From NCBI GenBank assembly GCA_964035575.1, contig OZ037932.1, positions 930,001-994,000 of the forward strand: DNA of 64,000 nucleotides. Direction: 5' to 3'. Shown one piece after another: positions 31,373 through 42,157 of the stretch (position 1 is the stretch's first letter; each line of letters begins with the position of its first letter). The notes under the pieces were generated by a model, which saw only the letters and a list, made by a program, of their open reading frames with translations, did no database searches and was not told the origin of the DNA. Source of the DNA: Rhynchopus sp. YZ270_cl-10 (taxonomy: Eukaryota; Euglenozoa; Diplonemea; Diplonemida; Diplonemidae). The translations under genes were made by a program, and so were the position numbers.

Positions 31373-31396
31373 GATGTGTGCAGAAGCACCCTCATC
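31373..31396 (+). repeat. Stem-loop repeat (GATG/CATC type, short loop)
   Basis: GATGTGTGC pairs with GCACCCTCATC around the loop AGAA. A related copy stands ~110 bases upstream (31263-31298). Confidence 0.55.
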
Positions 31397-31764
31397 TTTT
31401 CAATAATTATTTCTGCTGTACTTTCTCGAGTTTGATTTGAAAGTATGCAATTGGGTTCAAAAAGTGATAAACAATAGCCAGTTGGTCCCCCTCCCTTTCT
31501 ATCCCCCTTTTTTTGTTTACAAAACCTGCCTCCAAGCTGCCCTCCTATCCGCTCTTTGTCCTTCAAACTCTTCTATATTCGGTGAATCTCGATAGCCGCC
31601 CAAAAGGGCAGATCGAAAATCGATGACAGTTCTTTTGTTAGACATGACTTTGATTGTCTGTAATTAGTTCCGCATTTATACACAGAGTTAACACCAGCAT
31701 ACTTGGCACAGCTACTGCAAAGCGACCCAGTTGCCAAACTAAACTTTCCCCCCACATAACTACC

Positions 31765-31905
31765 CCTCAGGGCTCTTCTGCGGTAACTTAAACCCCTCAT
31801 ATGGGGAACATCCCGAGCAGCAATTGCCCGTAACTGATTTGAAACACACACATACAGATGGGACATATTCTGAGCAAGAATTACCCCTATTAGTTAGCAA
31901 TGTGG
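31765..31905. repeat. Dispersed ~145-bp hairpin repeat, copy 1
   Basis: Two half-units each read like GGGG..ATATTCTGAGCA..GAATTGCCC. TCTTCTGCGGTAACTTA opens the repeat and TTAGTTA closes it. Shared with 34838-34978 and, as a half-unit, with ~41930-41960. Confidence 0.7.
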
Positions 31906-32150
31906 AGCGCAACCCCTGACACGACTCCCCCAACCACTTTTCATTTTGATCCGAATCTCAGCACCCACACTGAAACCTTCTGCACATGATTTTAAGAAGT
32001 GTAGTTTGTCAAAGCTGAACAAACTGTTCACAGCGTTTCAAGCAACAGAGCGGAATCCGTGCACTAACAAACACTTCACAAAAACTTTCTATTCCAACCA
32101 GATTCCCCTTTGATCACAAAGCTTTGTCTTTTTTAAAACACATCTAAACA

Positions 32151-32876
32151 ATGCGGCCAATAGTTGCACTGGCGCTGTTGTTGTCGGCAGTGTCTGTCAG
32201 TGCCGAGCGTCTTGACATGTCAGCCAGATTTACACTCGGAGTAGGGTCAATTGACCCTACTACTCTGGTACGTTCAAAACCCATCACCCTGGAGTACTTT
32301 ATGTTTACATTTGATTTCTCATCAACAGCATGTGACGATTTGACGATGTACTTCAAAGTGGATGGCACGACGCGTGGAGTGATGTTTAGAACGCGTTGGG
32401 GAGTCAGCGCAACACAGATGAGGTGGGTTCTGGATAATACGAAGGTTTCTGCATATTCAGAAGTAGAGCTGGTCTTGGACAACAGTGCATCCACCGACAA
32501 GTCACCAGTTTCATGTACTGTGCAGAGCATCTATGTGGAGTTCACTTATATAACTACACCGGCACCGTTAACGCCGGCACCGTTAACGACGGCACCGTTA
32601 ACGCCGGCACCGTGGACGCCGTCACCGTGGACAAGGCCACCACCAGTCGTCTACACCAATCACGATCAAGTGCGTCGCCCAGACGACGATTCACCTAACG
32701 TAGGGATGATAGTTGGTTTGATCGTCGGTGCTCTTGTGGTGATCATCATTGTCATTGTGGTTGTATGTGTGTGCGTTAAACGTCGCAAGACAGGAAAAAC
32801 AAACGAAGACGTTACGGTGCAGGATGAGGAGCTGATGCCCGCATCAGACTACCACAGCCCACAAAGTTCAGACTAG
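32151..32876 (+). CDS. Type I surface membrane protein, family member 3 (most diverged)
   Basis: 241 aa. The leader MRPIVALALLLSAVSVSA, the LEYFMFTFD/DLTMYFKVDGT core and the tail are recognisably those of the members at 26941 and 29263. The ectodomain is the most diverged, with an inserted RGVMFRTRWGVSATQMRW stretch. The stalk is longest: repeats of TPAPLTPAPLT and TPAPWTPSPW, encoded by near-identical ACGCCGGCACCGTTA units, so it grew by slippage or unequal exchange. The tail ends SDYHSPQSSD and has lost the TEVMLAA end. The span is VGLIVGALVVIIIVIVVV. Membrane topology and outside location are inferred from leader plus span. Confidence 0.84.
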   Translation: MRPIVALALLLSAVSVSAERLDMSARFTLGVGSIDPTTLVRSKPITLEYFMFTFDFSSTACDDLTMYFKVDGTTRGVMFRTRWGVSATQMRWVLDNTKVSAYSEVELVLDNSASTDKSPVSCTVQSIYVEFTYITTPAPLTPAPLTTAPLTPAPWTPSPWTRPPPVVYTNHDQVRRPDDDSPNVGMIVGLIVGALVVIIIVIVVVCVCVKRRKTGKTNEDVTVQDEELMPASDYHSPQSSD

Positions 32877-32988
32877 ACGTTTGCGGCCTGATGTCCAAAC
32901 CTCACTTACAGTGAACACCCGTCCCCTTTTTCTAAAAAAAAAAATTGTTGATCTGAGGTGTAATATTTTGATTTTTTGTTGTTGTTAT

Positions 32989-34212
32989 ATTCTGGACTTT
33001 ACTGCTAAGGGAGAACAGGTCAAGCATGGTGTTGTAGTCTTTCGTGTCCGACCTCTAAATCACCCCAGTAAAAAAAGAAGTGGCATGAGGCTTGTTTGTT
33101 TGTTTTTAAACAATCCTCGTTGTCTTGCGTGCTCGTGTTCACATGCGGCATTCACCTTTACTATCTCACATGGTATGGGTATGTGTTCAACTTGGGTGCG
33201 TGCCGATGTAAGCAGAACACCTCATATGGAAGAGGATGCACTGCAATGCGGCCCACCCACCTTACAACTTTTTAAGGTACATTGCCACAAGAGGGCTTTG
33301 TATTTCAAGTCAACTTTTTCTTCTTTTTCTTTCTTTTATTATGTTTCCTTTGTTCATGTCAACCACATGCAGCCGTCCACACGTGAAGCACCAACCTTAT
33401 CGTGAGGCCTCTGTAAAGAGCACATCGCAAGATACCTGTTCCCTGGAGGCCGCACACCAGCCTTGTTGTCTATGTACTATTTTCTCTTTTTGGTACCGAA
33501 GACCCTAAAGGATTTTGGCTTGAGGCACAATATTTGGAGGCAATGAAGTATTTTTCCTCTCCTTTTTGTCTTCGACATGCGCTGGATTTTGTGTTTGCTT
33601 ATTTTTATCAAAAAGCTTTCCTTCCCTGCACTCCCTGCTTTCTTCTTTGTTTGATCAGCACACAGCCGTTCAGTTGTGACATGAATGCTACTGAGTTTAT
33701 ACTTGGGTGTCCTGCTTGAGCAGAGATCTTGGTTGATCCCTGGTGATGAGACTGAGTACTGTAAGGGCTCGTCTTTCACGGGTTAGCCTTCTTGTGGTCT
33801 CTTGCAGGACAGAGTGCGGGGTGTTCAGGTGTCTTTCGTGTTTCTTTCCCGGTGCTATTTGCACTCTTTGCTCCCCCAATGCATGAATGTTGGTGAGTCT
33901 TTCCTACGCAGTGCTCTTGTGGTGTTAGTGGATAGAGTACTGGATGCTTGCTGTACGCTTCATGTTTTCTTCTTACGATATTGCTGCCACGCTTGACGTG
34001 GCGTTCTTATGACGTTTCTTTGATCCCTCCCTCAGGGGCATGGATGCATGCTTCTATTTGCTCTGTCTGCACACAGCCTATCGGCATGGTGCTGTTCTTA
34101 TGTTTCTCTTGTCTTGTTAAAAAATCAGAAATACCGCACTTGGAACTAGCTTGGGAGTTTTTGGGCTGTCCCAGTTTTGTTCCGTCCCAGAATAGTTCCG
34201 GTTGTGGTTGAT
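32989..34212 (+). repeat. Duplicated 1.2-kb non-coding block, copy 2
   Basis: See copy 1 at 27727. Includes a stem-loop repeat at 33277-33303. Confidence 0.88.
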
Positions 34213-34837
34213 TTTGTTTTATTTTATTTTATTTTGTTTTGTTTTTTGTGACTGTAGTGGGTGCCTTAGGACACACCTCCTCGCCCTCGTCTAAACATTG
34301 CACAAGTCCTACCATCCTCGCGGCGTGAAGAGTTGTGATCAAGAACTCTGGGCGAACGGATTCCTGCTCTCTTTACGGTGGAGGCTCCAGGAGCATTCCT
34401 TGCACCACCTTGTCTGGGTCGTTTGTAGTGTCAGCTTTTTTTACTCAGGTGTCCCCTTAGAATACTGCGCTCCACACCACAGACCCCAACACATGGTCAA
34501 GAACTGCCGTTTTCAAACCCCTTTGTTTTGTTTTTATGAGACTTTGTAATCCCTCCCACTTTGTCTCTTACTTTTTTGATTCACATTTGTTTTGGTTGCA
34601 ACCTCCTGAAGGTGATCTTGAGTCATCACTTGGAAGGCGTCGACATCCCCACCTACCCGAAAAGAACGGGGAAAAAAAAAAAAAAAAACGCCGCTCTCAT
34701 TTTTTGACAGTTCACCAAAAACCCCTCAAAACAATGCTGGCGCGGAACCAAACTGGAACAATCGAGGATTTATTTTTTTGTCTCAGTTTTATTCCGTCCC
34801 ATAGTTCCTACGGTAGACCAACGTATCAAATTCAATC

Positions 34838-34978
34838 CCTTACTCAGGGGTCTTCTGCGGTAACTTACACCCCATACATACGGGGAATATCCTGAGCAGG
34901 AATTGCCCGTAACTGACAACAAACACACACATATTGGGGCCACATTCTGCGCACAAGAATTCCCCCCATTAGTTATCC
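34838..34978. repeat. Dispersed ~145-bp hairpin repeat, copy 2
   Basis: Same order as 31765-31905, with the second half-unit reading GGGGCCACATTCTGCGCA then CAAGAATTCCCCCCATTAGTTA split over the hairpin loop. Confidence 0.7.
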
Positions 34979-35149
34979 ACCACACAAACAAAGTGGGGGG
35001 AGGGATACTCCGTTCAGGCGGTTACCCACGCTAAATTCGTTATCAAACACAACACACAAAACAGAGTTAGTAATTCACACACACAAGCGAGAGGCCAGCG
35101 TGCTCTCTACCTTCCTCCCTTTCTCCCCCTATTGCACAGTGCAGTAACA

Positions 35150-37206
35150 ATGGGCTACGGCACCACCGATGCGACCTCTCAATTGGAAGCCGAGAGTCTC
35201 GCCACAATGAAGAGAACCTCGGAGATCATGTCCGAGCAGGACCCTATGTCGACCACATACGCAAAGAGCCTTGGTGAGGGGCAGTCGCTCATGCCCACAG
35301 AAAGTATGTCTCCTCTTCCCCCCCCCCTCGAATTTTTTTGTCACGAAATGGATGTAGGACTGCATGGTTAGGTGTCCACCCCGGTACAGCCGGTCATTCT
35401 ACCAAGGTGCACTGTAACGAGAGGGCTTTGTAGTAACTCTACTATTTTGTGAACTTCTCAGGAAGGTTGATAGGTTTGAGGACCCCCTTTAAAAGGTACA
35501 TATTTTGGTACCAATATATGTTGCAAGGAGTCACGCTGTCACCCACCTCCCACCACCCCGCTCCCACAGACGAGGAGGACGACGACCCGATGAGCACAAC
35601 AGAGAAGCTCTCCTTCGCAGTAGGCGCGATTGTGAACGCGATCAGCAACTGCTGCGTGGGGTTCTACCTGAACCCCTTCCTGCTCGAGGTCGCGTCGCTG
35701 ACGCCGGGTATTGTGAGTCTCATGATGTTTGTGGGGCGTGGATGGGATGCCGTCACTACGGCAGGGGTGGGGTTTGCTGTGGCGAAGTACCCGGGTATCA
35801 AGGGGTGGCTGTACGCGACAGCGGCACCGACGTCTGCTGCGTACTTTATGATGTGGTTTGTGTTTGACATGCGGCAGTCGTACCGAGCGGTGTACGTGTT
35901 TGGGATGTACATGCTTATGCAGCTTGGCACCTCTGCGTACCATGTGCCGTACACGTCGCTCACCGTCAAAATGCACCCTAGCAGCCAGCAGCGTGACATT
36001 GCCACCACATGGCGTATGCTTGCAGAGATCCTCTCCGTGCTGGTGGGTGCCGGTGCGCAGGGTCTCATCCTTGGATTCTTCACCGACAGCAACGACTGCT
36101 CGTCGTGCAGGACAGAGGGTGACTCGCGTGCAGAGAAGGGATACATCATCGCAGCTGCAGTCATGGCCACTCTCATGCTTGTGTGCGGTACGCTCTGCCC
36201 CATGGGAGTCAAGGAGCGTGTCAAGGCTCTGCCGCAGCCTGAAGGAAAAGGAAGCGGTGGTGCCCTCAAGAACGCCTTCAAGTCGAAGTCGTTTGTGATG
36301 TTGACGACGGCCTTCTTCTTCATCTGGCTTGTCGTGCAGGGTGTGCAGGGGAACATCCTGCTCTACGCCAAGTACGCAGTCCCGACCTGGAAGGACAAGT
36401 TCCAGTACCTGCTGTTCCTGTTTGTCTTCTGTGCGACCATTGGCATGCCGATATGGATGATCATCATGCGCAAGATCGGCAAGCGCAACTCGTACATGAT
36501 TGGGTCCGTCTCCTTTGCGCTTCTGCTTCACGTGATGTACTGGATGCCCGACGACACGCCGTGGTGGGTGGGTGCCATCTTCTGCGTCTTCTGTGGGCTG
36601 TCCCTGTCTGCGACGTACCTGCTGCCGTGGTCGATGCTGCCTGCCGTCGTGGACGAGGCCGAGCTGCTCACAGGCAGACGTGACGAGGCGATCTTCTACG
36701 CCTTCTTCGTTTTCTTCATGAAGATGGGTGCCGGTGTTGCCTTGGCAGGGTCTGCCATGGCCCTGCAGGTGGCTGGGTGGGAGGAGCCTTGCTGTGTTGA
36801 CGCCATTGCCGACGTTCCGTGCGACTGCTCCAACCTTGCGACGTGTATGTGCGATGTGCAGCCTGATAGCATTGGCACGGCACTGCGTATCGTGGTGGGT
36901 ATTGTTGGACCGGCTCTTGTGCTTGTTGGTGTCATTTTCATCTACCTCTTCCCGATCACACCTGCGCGTGAGGTCGAGATCGCTGAGGCTATGGTGTCGA
37001 TCAAGATCAACCGCAACAAGGCGACGGAGAACAACCGCCACAGCATTGCCGAGACACACAACATGAGCTACATGGGTGTCCCAGCTTCCCTCGCGGAGCT
37101 GCCCAACAAACGCCACACCCTCCCGTCCTCACCAGGCAACCCGCTGCTGCACCAACGTAAGGGCGGAGCAACAGGAAGCAAGCGTCCTCACAGCATGGGG
37201 TTCTAG
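35150..37206 (+). CDS. MFSD2/GPH-type major facilitator transporter, 2 exons
   Basis: Exons 35150-35303 and 35570-37206 join in phase (A|AC gives Asn) to 596 aa. The first ~55 residues are a hydrophilic cytosolic N-terminus. About 12 membrane spans follow. GPH/MFSD2 signatures are FVGRGWDAVTTAGVGFAVAK (the cation-binding Asp in helix 2) and the late loop VVDEAELLTGRRDEAIFYAF followed by FFMKMGAGVALAGS. A Cys-rich loop (CCVDAIADVPCDC) precedes the last span. Relatives are Na+-coupled symporters for lysophosphatidylcholine (MFSD2A) or sugars (MelB); the substrate here is unknown. The intron (GTATGTCTCC...CTCCCACAG, 266 bp) contains a SINE-B copy. ATG 35150 lies 11 bases after the CACAG acceptor. 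Confidence 0.88.
35344..35460 (+). repeat. SINE-B copy inside the transporter intron
   Basis: ACGAAATGGATGTAGGACTG, CATGGTTAGGTGTCCACC, then GTGCACTGTAACGAGAGGGC and TTTGTAGTAAC. Same module order as at 12014. It ends ~110 bases before the acceptor. Confidence 0.7.
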
Positions 37207-37528
37207 AGGGGAACAGAAGAGAAGATGGAAAACAGGGGAGTGGGTTTGCAGCTTACCTGTGGTTTTAAGTTTTTGACAAAAGTAAAACTAAAGAAATCAA
37301 GAAAATAAAGAATAAATAAAATGTGGCAAACATAGTCCGCATTTTTTATTTCTCGGGAAAAGGGGTGGGGAATTATTTTTTTAAAAACTTTGAGATGTGT
37401 ATGAAAAGTTGAGGGAAAAAAAAGGAAAAATACCAACATCAGCCTGCAATTACCCCCTCAACCCCACGAGAGATTTTTTTTTTCATAGCAAACAGTGCTC
37501 GCGTCTCCCAGAGGCGTCGTGTGCACAA

Positions 37529-37555
37529 GATGTGTGTGCACGAGAGGCATTCATC
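37529..37555 (+). repeat. Stem-loop repeat (GATG/CATC type)
   Basis: GATGTGTGTGC, loop ACGAGA, then GGCATTCATC, followed by TTACAAATTTTCTTTTC. The arms pair with one bulge. Confidence 0.7.
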
Positions 37556-37884
37556 TTACAAATTTTCTTTTCTTATTTTGTTACAAAATAGGCATGAGGC
37601 TTACTCAACTACCCGTATGCTGAAGTTCCCCCTTTTTCCTCCCTCATGCATAATGCCAAAAATATTTTGATCCCATTGTCACAAAGAGGAAAAATAATAT
37701 TGGCCCACCCCACAACCGTGTAGTGACCGTGATTCATGCGAAAGGATGCTCTATTGCTTGGTCAAGATAGTAGGCTGGTTACGCAGCACCCTTTACAGAC
37801 AACAGTCCCCCCCCTCTCGCTCTCCCCCCAAAGCAAGATCAGTCAAGTGATTGTGGTTTATATCAATTTAAAAAAAAAACTTTA

Positions 37885-37984
37885 GGGACAGTGGAGCTTG
37901 CACAGATGGCAACTACACTATTCCAGCAATTTTTCAAAAAAGCAAAAAAACAAAAAAGGCAAAAAAAAAAAAAAAAAAAAAAAA
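37885..37984 (+). repeat. SINE-A copy with long A-rich end
   Basis: AGGGACAGTGGAGCTTGCAC, AGATGGCAACTACACTATTC, CAGCAATTTTTCAAAAAAGC, then ~45 mostly A. It lacks the internal ACAACCGAG part of the longer copies. Confidence 0.7.
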
Positions 37985-38655
37985 AGAAGAAGAAAACCCA
38001 TCCCTCACCCCCCCTCGAGTTGGCTTACTTTGCATGAAGGTATTGCTATTATCCACACCCCCTATGTGTTCCTGGTATCCCTGTTTCGTTAACTGGCGAG
38101 AAGCGGATACTAAACGTAGGCCGCGAAATGGAAGTAGTCCTGAGTACGATGGACACGTTCTGTTTGCCGTACAGTCGTTTTTCAAAAAAATATTTCAAAA
38201 AAAAAAAAAAAGAAGAAGAAAAATAGCCGTGATTGCCAGAATATTGCACAGTTCTAAATATTTTTTTTTTTTGGGGGGGCGGATACCCCATTGAGTGATA
38301 TGTGTATGTGCGTCTTCGTTCAATACAGAGAAAACGTTTTTCTATTTTTGATTTCTCAATTTCGTAAAAAATATCCCTTTTTTTTGGTGTCACATGCCTG
38401 CATCTCCGAGATGTTTGCATGATTTCAACTTCACTTTTCCCCTCAAGATATCCTGACTGCCAAACATTGGTGTACACACCACAGCAGCAAAACATCAAAA
38501 AGGAAAAAGAATACCCCATCCCATCCCATCCCATCCCAGCCCCACTAGCTTCACACACTTGCACTATTTTTAAACTGTTGTGCCCCTGTTCACTGGGAAA
38601 AAATAAAGCTTGTTTGCGTTGGCCATTCCATCCAACCCGTCTTTTGATTTATTTG

Positions 38656-38684
38656 GATGTGTGTGCACCAGAGGCACATTTATC
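38656..38684 (+). repeat. Stem-loop repeat (GATG/ATC type)
   Basis: GATGTGTGTGC pairs with GCACATTTATC (G-T pairs allowed) around the loop ACCAGAG. Followed by TTTCAAGTTTTCTTC. Confidence 0.7.
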
Positions 38685-39186
38685 TTTCAAGTTTTCTTCT
38701 TCTTTTTTTTTGTCCCCTCCCCCAAGAAAGGAGCAAATAATATTTTCAGGATGGGGTTTTTTTTTCTCCATTTTTTTAATTGTTATTTGATGTTGTTTTA
38801 AGGTAAACAAAAGAAGAAAAAAAAGAGAATATTCATAAGGTCATAAGAGTTTCACATGCTGGACACACTTGGGCAACGAGGCAATCCTCAAAGCACGCTC
38901 AAGGCACCTTTTGCGCGCTCTGTTCTGGGGTCCTTTTGTGTTTCATTATTTTCTCAATGGGAAAAGGGCTAATCATAAAGCGACCTTCGAAAAAAAAAAT
39001 GTCCTTCAAGAGAAGACATTTAGTACGGAAGCCAATTTTGTTGGAGGCGATTTGTGGGAACAGTAAAATGCGATTTCGATTTATTTACGAAAATCGTTCT
39101 TTTTATTGAGGGTTGCAGCGGTGACGAAGGCAGACCTGGCTGGTTGATGGTCATTTTTTTCTGAACTGTTCTTTTCCTTTGTACAG

Positions 39187-39248
39187 ATGTGTGTACCTGT
39201 CACTTATTGAATCCCCACGCCCCATCCGTCAGATTCTTTGGATTGCCT
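39187..39248 (+). other. Exon-like stretch of an unidentified gene
   Basis: Bounded by CCTTTGTACAG on the left and GTAAGTAATG on the right, with an open frame reading CVYLSLIESPRPIRQILWIA. Sites are good and the peptide is not low-complexity, but I cannot find joining exons, so this may be chance. Confidence 0.2.
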
Positions 39249-39496
39249 CCCGTAAGTAATGTGTACTTTGCATGCATTGTACACTTTTCCCACTTTTTTT
39301 TTGGTTTTTGAGGTTTATCTTTTAATTTTATTTCCCAACACTCCGGGGTTTCGATAACCCGTGGAGTGTCAGTGCCCTGCGTCCAGGCGTTTTTGCACTA
39401 TCAACTTCACTTTTACTTTATTCGTGTGCTGGTATTTTGTTTTTGTTTTTGTGTGTTCCGACTTCCCCCCCTTCCCCAGGAGTCTTTTATACTGAA

Positions 39497-39525
39497 GTGA
39501 CTAAACACGAGAGGCTTTGATGTGA
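39497..39525 (+). repeat. Stem-loop repeat (GTGACTAA type)
   Basis: GTGACTAAACACGAGAGGCT then TTGATGTGAT. Confidence 0.55.
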
Positions 39526-39810
39526 TATATGTACCTCGCTTATCTGTGTGGTTCCTTCACCATCAAGTTGTCTTCGACCCTCCCAGCACGGTGCTTGCAT
39601 CATGTATCTGTTTCACTTCACCTTTTTTCTCTGTTTGTTGCCCACGGTACATTTGGTTAGTTTTATGCGTACGAAAAAAGAAGTAAAATTGGAAGAATAA
39701 CTATGTGTGGCGTACCTTTTATGTGCAGTCCAGTTTGTGAACGCTATAAAAAAAGGCCAAAGTCACACTGTTGGGAACTCTCTTACAGTAACCAAGGTGT
39801 GGACCGCAAC

Positions 39811-39844
<34 letters not shown>

Positions 39845-41412
39845 AAAATGTATTTTGTCTTTTTAAAACAGCAACTACAGCAAAGTTTACTCCTTCTATT
39901 TGCTCTCTTTTAAGGATCCTGTGAAAAATATGCTATCTAGTGATAGTCTATAATCAAACAAATGTTAAAAACAGGAACGATGTGATGTGGAAAAAAAAAA
40001 AAAAGAAAAAACAAAAACAAAAAAAAATGTGTGCATGTGACCTTTTTGGTTGTCTATTCAAGTAGGTTCAAGTTTATCTTGCATATTTTAAGATCTATGT
40101 CACGGAGGGGTGCATCAATCTTTCAAGCTTACATCCCCCCCCTTTCCCCCTCCCATATCCTCCCTCTTGTAAAGCCCGTCTCTGTCCCTTCTTCGTCACT
40201 TTACGAACCGGAATATGAGCACGGTGTGGTTTGGTATTTGTGGTTTTGTATTTCGTCATTTTCCCCGTTTTTATTTTTATTTTATTTTTATTTTTATACC
40301 AGGATTTCCCCCCACCCACCCCCCCTTTGATAACTAAGCAGAAAGGCTTACAATCATTTTTTGTTCACATTTTTTTTTGTTTGCACCCTCCCAACTCCAG
40401 CGCAAACACTGATTCTTTCTTCCCACACCACGCCCCCCCAATATACAGCTCAGCAACAGCAGAGATAAGGGAAGGCAACAATCGCCTTTTTTTTCAATGA
40501 ACACCACCCCTCCCCTCACACGGCTATTTGTAAGGTGACGAAGTACAGTGAAATCTTAGGATCAGCTTTACAAAAAGTCCAGCATTTGTATCAGCCTTGT
40601 GAGGGGAGCGTGCGGAAACCTTTCACACAAACAAAAAATTAACGGTTTTCTCGAACAATGTAAAAAAACATGCCCGAATGGCAGTTCCACAACAACAACT
40701 GAATATAAAAAAGCCCCCTATATTTTCAGTATAATAGCCTTCGGGGCGACAAGAGCGCCTAACCTATCAGTAGGTAGGGAGGGTTGTTGAGGCAACAACA
40801 CAGAGTATGAAAGGCTTGGGTTTGTCTTCAAGTTTATTAAAAAGTAATGGGTGGATTCTGTATAGAACGACGTCCTTGTGTGCTTTCTCTTTGGAAAGTA
40901 TATTGTCTAGTTCTGTTTCTTTTAAAAGAAAGAAAAAGAAGAAAAAAAAAGTGGTTGTTTTTTTGCAACTATACTTTTAGTTTTTAACTCCCTCCCCAAA
41001 AAAACAAACACAATGGTGTGGTCGGAACCAGAAGGGAAAAGTACGAGGGAATTTGGGTTCCGACACTAATAATACATTTTTATAGTTTCCAAAAAAAAAG
41101 ATAAAAGTTACGAGGTTGTGTTTAGTGCCCACCCTCCGAAGTCTGTTTCAAGGTTCATAACTGTAGCGGACAGCTCTCACAATTTCCCCTTTTTCTTTCT
41201 GTTTCAAAAGGCAACATTGTGTCCACGACCCACCGTTTAGAGTGAGTCATATATGACAACACAAAGGAACCGTGGCTTCGTATCAATACGCAAAACGCCA
41301 ACTGTATGCGTACACACATGTTGTGTTCCTGCTGTTCAATCAATTTATCGAGTTAAAAAAGGTATAAAAAGAATGTGTGATATAGCAACACGTTCACCCT
41401 TTTTTTTTTGGA

Positions 41413-41442
41413 GGTGACTCAGTACAGCTGAGGCTCAGTCAT
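41413..41442 (+). repeat. Stem-loop repeat (GTGACT/AGTCAT type)
   Basis: GGTGACTCAG and CTCAGTCATC can pair (CT.AGTCA) around TACAGCTGAGG. Followed by a T-rich tract. Confidence 0.6.
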
Positions 41443-42157
41443 CTTGCAAGATTTACTATTTTTTTTATTCCCCGCTCCCCCCGGGTACGCGTGTGTTTTT
41501 TACTGTGATTCTACCCTTTTTTTTTTTTTTTTTTTGTTGAATTTTTCTCAAATAAATCAGAGGGCAAAAAACAAAACAAACAAATCAGATTCGGCCAAAA
41601 CCTTGATTGATAGATAGCTTTGAGGTCAAAAAGATGAAATACTGAAGTGCCCAATTATTTTGTTTTTTTGGGCGAGATCTTCTGTATACCATATAGGTAG
41701 CATTGAAACGATCAATCCAAGGACTTGACTTTTTTTTATTCATTTTTTTCTCTTCATTTTTTGGTTGTTATCTTTTTGTCCCTCAACATTCCTTTTTTTA
41801 AAAAATCTTTTTCAGTTCGTAAAAATCAACAAAATTTTAAGGACAGGCCAATGAGGATACCCCCCTCTCCACCCTTTTATTCACCTCTTACCACACCCAT
41901 TCCACACACACCACCCCCACACACACACCTTGGGCCATATTCTGCGCAAGAATTGCCCCCGTGTGTTATAAAAAAAACCACACACACACACACACCCTTT
42001 CAGGAACCTTATATACCAAACACCCTACACAACCATATATGAACTAAATAACTTCATCACATCTCTCTCTCTCCAAATAACTCCTTTTTCGTCTTGAGGG
42101 ATTTGTACCTTGATAGTAACGTTTAACTAAAAGAGACTTTCCCTTCTTTGTTTTCTC

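Larger units (their letters stand above)
29953..32150. other. Intergenic, repeat-rich, with conserved 5' flank of family member 3
   Basis: Contains a SINE-A copy (30148-30236) and T-rich runs (30287-30335). A two-copy tandem repeat (30488-30620) has units carrying TTTTTTGCCTGCGGCGCCAT and TTTTTTGCTC. Stem-loop repeats lie near 31263 and at 31373-31396, and a hairpin repeat at 31765-31905. The member-3 5' flank starts at ~31917. No gene is supported. Confidence 0.5.
32877..35149. other. Intergenic: duplicated block D2 and flanks
   Basis: 32989-34212 is block D copy 2. After it come a TTTTA/TTTTG microsatellite (34213-34247), a hairpin repeat copy (34838-34978) and a C/T-rich leader ending ATTGCACAG (35139), a likely spliced-leader acceptor for the next gene. 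No coding sequence is supported. Confidence 0.55.
37207..42157. other. Long intergenic region (5 kb), repeat-rich, no confident gene
   Basis: Contains stem-loop repeats (37529, 38656, 39497, 40092, 40534, 41413), a SINE-A copy (37885), a CCCAT microsatellite (38515-38538), a 33-T run (39811-39843), and a half-unit of the hairpin repeat (41930). One exon-like stretch at 39187-39248 is listed separately. Long A and T runs dominate. No protein family is recognised. Confidence 0.5.

Noticed and set aside
35539-37116. 525-codon minus-strand ORF opposite the MFSD2-like transporter
   Set aside because: Same GC3 shadow effect; the + strand frame has clear transporter motifs.
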